A stretch of 64,000 bases of DNA from Leishmania mexicana MHOM/GT/2001/U1103 (taxonomy: Eukaryota > Euglenozoa > Kinetoplastea > Trypanosomatida > Trypanosomatidae). The position numbers and the translations under genes are program-made. The notes beneath the pieces were generated by a model that saw nothing but the letters and a program-made list of their open reading frames with translations, ran no database searches and was not told the origin of the DNA. The stretch spans positions 628,516 through 692,515 of the forward strand of contig NC_018312.1 in assembly GCF_000234665.1 (NCBI RefSeq), given 5' to 3'. Below are positions 61,055 through 64,000 of the stretch, one piece after another. Position 1 is the first letter of the stretch; each line of letters begins with the position of its first letter.

Positions 61055-63973
61055 TCAGGATTCCATTAGGCGCAAAATGTTATCATAAAGGAATGACTTG
61101 ATGGTCTCCGTGGAGGCCAGCGGCGTCGAGTCCGGAAAGGGCGACCCTTCCTTGCCCTCCTCCTCCATCATGATGTTGCTCAGCGACGTGGCAGCGGAGG
61201 TGTGCGGGTTTGTGGCGCCAAGAGACGGGGAGGTCAGGTCGGTTGCATTACCGCTTGCAGTGATACCGCCAGCATTGGCCACGGTAGAGAAGGACGAGGA
61301 GGAGGATGGCAGCACAACAGGCGTCATGGCCGGAGTGATGATGTGACTTGATGCACTGCTACCGCCGGTCGTTGCAGCTGCAGCGACTGCACTGACGCTG
61401 CTAAGCACAGGCGTCGTCGGCGAGCTCGGCAACGGGGAGGTACCGCTCGGCGTCGAGGAGCGACGCGTAATCACCTCCGGCAACACCTGTGCCTGTCCAG
61501 AAGACTGCGAAGATGTGAGACTTCGCAAAGCAGGGTTCATGCCAGACGTGGGAGACGCAGTACCTCCTCCCACTGAACCGCCGGCAGCGGCGCTCGATAC
61601 CGAAGACGTTGACAAGCCTGCGGCACTTCCCGTGGAGGATGCTTGGGCTGAGGCGTTTGGCCGCCCTTCGGAAGCCAGGCGGCGCCGCAGCACCGCGCTC
61701 GTCCGCTGCGGCCACCGGACGCACGCCAGGTAGAGCTCCCCCTCGCGCACCGGCAGCTGCTTCTCATCCGCCTCTAGAATAGGCGCAATGATGTACTCCT
61801 GCAAGAGCGCCAGGTCCGTGGCGTGTCGACGGCGAAGAGCCGAGGTGTTATCCGACACACGCGGCGGTGGAGCAAGCGACGGTGAAGATGCGGCCACCGC
61901 CGCGCTCTCACCACCGCTGCCAAACCGCGGAGGCAAAGCCTCGGCTGGTGTGCCGGTCGGCACAGGTGACGCTTGACGCAGCAGAGTTGCCCTCCCCCGC
62001 AGCCCACCCTCCTCGTCGACACCGAGCCTGTCATGCTCAGGCGCGTCAGCACCGTGATGCGTCGCTGGCGCGGATGGCGGTAAGTCAGGCGCTGGCGGAT
62101 GGCTGAGGATCGAGTCATAAAAGTACACTGTCGGCAACGGGCGAGCGGCAGTGGCGGGTTTGTGCGCGGTGGCAGCGCTTGCCAGTGAACGGGCACAGCT
62201 CAAGTGAAGCCCGTGTAGTCCGGCGGGAGAATCCAGCTGAAGAGTGAGCGGGCCGGGCATCGGGGAGCTCACCGATGCAAGCTTGGGCGACAGGCCTCCG
62301 CGCGTTTCTGACCAGCCATCCTCCAAGAGCAGCGGCGCGCTGCCACTACTGTTGCTTAGGTTGCTGTGGCCGGGGCGGTGCAACGCGGAAGCCGAGCCAA
62401 GATCGGCTCCGCCAGAGGCAACGCTCAGCGCTGCGGCCGCCGTGATACTCGGCGAGTAGCGAGTAGGTAATGTGTGCTCCTCCGCTCCGGTACTGCCACC
62501 TGCGGTAGCTTGAAACACCGCAGGCGACAAGGTCGCCCGGTCCCCGCCAACCGTGAAAGACGTTGCGTACGTGCCATGCGGTGCCATCACCTGCAACTGC
62601 GCCGGCTCCAACCACGCACGCTGTTTGCGCGCCTCTACCTCTGCGTAGAACCACCGTCGCACCTCATCAAGCGCGTTGACGCACTGCTGGTGCAGCTGCG
62701 AGTCCACGGAGCCGAATGCGCCGAGGACGACAAAGTAGCCGCCCCTCTCCAGCAGAGATGGGAGTTCACCGTCTGCCACGAGGAACGGTTTGATGGGTGG
62801 AAAGAAGTGCTCCACTGGTCGGTGCAGCGACACGGCATCAGCGGTAGCAATCCAGTCATCCTCTTCGACGGCAGCCGCCTTCTTGGACAATGTACCCGAG
62901 ACATTCAACAGCTCTCTGTGAGAATGAAGAAGCATCGCATCTTCGAATACGCCTGGGCTGCTGCCCTTCAACGGCGGAGAGGGACGCGAAGATAGAGCGG
63001 TGGGCAGGTCTTGCTGCTGTTGTCGAAAGCCACTGGTGAACGAAGAGAACATCTGCTGCCCCGGGCGCGAGAAGGCCGACACATCTTCTTGCTTCATGCG
63101 CAGCACATCAGCCGACTCGCTCGTCCAAGGAAACTCCTTGCCCTCTGGATCAGCGCAGAGGTGCGTCTCGCCGTGCAGCTGCACCACCTTCCAAAGTCCG
63201 TCGAGCCGCTGCTCAAGCAACTGCTGCGATACGACGGTAGCGTCACACAGGGCCGCGAGTGTGCCAGCGGGGTCGCCAAGTTCGTCCTCGACTTCGTCTC
63301 TGTCTTCAGCGCTGATGACCCCGGTATGCACGGCCACCGTGCGCTCTGCGTTCGTAGGTTGCGGTGCGTCGGGCAGCTCTACGACCACCATACGCGGGAA
63401 GGATTTGACGTGAAAAATGCATCGCGCCATCTCACTCGCGTGCACCTGAAGCTGACGCTCCAGCGTGTTTTGTGCCACATAAGGGGAGACGCAGAGCCAG
63501 TCCGCCGGCATCTCCGCCATGGCGGAGCACACATCCTGCAGCGACTCATCAGCACTGATGTAGATGACCTGCACGCAGCGGCGAGGTGTCGCATCGGAAG
63601 CGGGGCATTTGTCGGCCACCGCAGCCGCCTCACCGGAAAGAGACGCACTTGCCATGTGCTCCCCTTCCTCGGATGCGTCGCCGCCGTCAGCGTCGGCGCG
63701 AGTAAAGCTGCAGAAGCTGCGCATGCCAAGGCGAGTGCTAGCGTCCCCAAAGCCGATCGGGCCGCTGCCCGTCCAGCCCATCAAGGAGTTGCCGAAGCCT
63801 CTCAAAGAAGCGAACGGAGCGACATCATCGTCCTCAGCGCTCAGCTGGCTGTTGGAGCCCCGCATTTTCAGGCCGCTCAGACCTCCACGCAAGGCCCCCA
63901 CATCACCGCCGTCGCCGTGGGACCCTTTCCTGGAGACCGGTGCGCCGGTCGATGAAGATGGCGGCGGGTTCAT
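61055..63973 (-). CDS. Large hypothetical protein, start possibly outside the window
   Basis: 972 residues if it starts at the ATG at 63971-63973 (MNPPPSSSTG). The frame remains open to the window edge (through a GTG at 63994), so an upstream start is possible. No family is recognised. The N-terminal ~150 residues are disordered. Residues ~135-275 look folded, with alternating strand/helix segments (QVIYISADESLQDVCSAMAE; FHVKSFPRMVVVELP; ALCDATVVSQQLLEQRLDGLWKVVQLHG). A second folded-looking part (~375-470) includes HFFPPIKPFLVADGELPSLLERGGYFVVLGAFG and QQCVNALDEVRRWFYAEVEARKQRAWL. The last ~400 residues are Ser/Thr/Pro/Ala-rich and end with a short helix, IKSFLYDNILRLMES. There are no membrane spans. 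Confidence 0.75.
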   Translation of the reverse strand: MNPPPSSSTGAPVSRKGSHGDGGDVGALRGGLSGLKMRGSNSQLSAEDDDVAPFASLRGFGNSLMGWTGSGPIGFGDASTRLGMRSFCSFTRADADGGDASEEGEHMASASLSGEAAAVADKCPASDATPRRCVQVIYISADESLQDVCSAMAEMPADWLCVSPYVAQNTLERQLQVHASEMARCIFHVKSFPRMVVVELPDAPQPTNAERTVAVHTGVISAEDRDEVEDELGDPAGTLAALCDATVVSQQLLEQRLDGLWKVVQLHGETHLCADPEGKEFPWTSESADVLRMKQEDVSAFSRPGQQMFSSFTSGFRQQQQDLPTALSSRPSPPLKGSSPGVFEDAMLLHSHRELLNVSGTLSKKAAAVEEDDWIATADAVSLHRPVEHFFPPIKPFLVADGELPSLLERGGYFVVLGAFGSVDSQLHQQCVNALDEVRRWFYAEVEARKQRAWLEPAQLQVMAPHGTYATSFTVGGDRATLSPAVFQATAGGSTGAEEHTLPTRYSPSITAAAALSVASGGADLGSASALHRPGHSNLSNSSGSAPLLLEDGWSETRGGLSPKLASVSSPMPGPLTLQLDSPAGLHGLHLSCARSLASAATAHKPATAARPLPTVYFYDSILSHPPAPDLPPSAPATHHGADAPEHDRLGVDEEGGLRGRATLLRQASPVPTGTPAEALPPRFGSGGESAAVAASSPSLAPPPRVSDNTSALRRRHATDLALLQEYIIAPILEADEKQLPVREGELYLACVRWPQRTSAVLRRRLASEGRPNASAQASSTGSAAGLSTSSVSSAAAGGSVGGGTASPTSGMNPALRSLTSSQSSGQAQVLPEVITRRSSTPSGTSPLPSSPTTPVLSSVSAVAAAATTGGSSASSHIITPAMTPVVLPSSSSSFSTVANAGGITASGNATDLTSPSLGATNPHTSAATSLSNIMMEEEGKEGSPFPDSTPLASTETIKSFLYDNILRLMES

Positions 63974-64000
63974 GGCGCTGCATAGACGGCGCACCGCGCG

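Noticed and set aside
60218..61069. A 283-codon plus-strand frame that would reverse transcription direction
   Set aside because: Thr/His/Arg/Gln-rich translation of CA-rich sequence, on the opposite strand to every supported gene, overlapping the end of the 61055-63973 gene.
1..64000. CRISPR array, transposase, rRNA or strand-switch region
   Set aside because: No regularly spaced repeats, no transposase or reverse transcriptase motifs, no rRNA-like sequence, and all supported genes are on one strand. tRNA genes were not seen, but a reading by eye could miss one.

Overview
This window looks like nuclear chromosomal DNA of a trypanosomatid of the Leishmania group. All 14 protein genes I can support are intronless and lie on the minus strand, head to tail, as in one polycistronic transcription unit read from position 64000 towards 1. 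Long GC-rich spacers separate them. The spacers hold GT/CA and poly-G microsatellites, and purine runs on the plus strand that are polypyrimidine tracts on the transcribed strand, as expected for trans-splicing signals. The clearest marker is a full-length cytosolic HSP100/ClpB. From memory, the Leishmania HSP100 gene is on chromosome 29; I could not test synteny here.

Order of transcription (right to left): a large conserved-type hypothetical protein whose start may lie outside the window (61055-63973); an EI24-like ER membrane protein (57814-59607); a four-span hypothetical membrane protein (54478-56274); a 371-residue hypothetical (52539-53654); a YJU2/CWC16-family splicing factor (50410-51849); a SEC16-like ER-exit-site scaffold interrupted by an assembly gap (42803-49351); an HSP110-like ATPase module joined to a helical lid and TPR repeats (39088-41436); a 1824-residue disordered protein (31771-37245); multi-span class 3 lipase B (23726-30367, two assembly gaps); HSP100/CLPB (18802-21399); multi-span class 3 lipase A (9494-15127); a SEM1/DSS1 proteasome-lid-type small acidic protein (8261-8617); a CBP3/UQCC1-like cytochrome bc1 assembly chaperone (6066-7139); and a carnitine/choline acyltransferase-family protein (1794-3677).

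Three points stand out. First, both lipases carry, ahead of the lipase domain, one membrane span, a lumenal segment and seven more spans. By eye the seven-span block resembles Wntless/TMEM181 (GOLD-plus-seven-span) proteins, which would make this an unusual fusion of a lipid-handling transport-receptor-like module with a serine lipase. Second, the HSP110-like protein appears to lack the beta-sandwich substrate-binding domain and ends in TPR repeats. Third, the acyltransferase has Ser where the family has its catalytic His.

The three runs of exactly 100 N are assembly gaps. Two, inside lipase B, are flanked by near-identical 631 bp and 645 bp copies. Collapsing these gives one uninterrupted reading frame of 1722 codons, so they are unmerged contig ends and not a biological duplication.

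Several genes have proteostasis or membrane-traffic roles (HSP100, HSP110-TPR, SEM1, CBP3, SEC16, EI24). Trypanosomatid transcription units are not organised by function, so I draw no operon-like conclusion. I found no convincing tRNA, rRNA, CRISPR array, transposase or strand-switch region.
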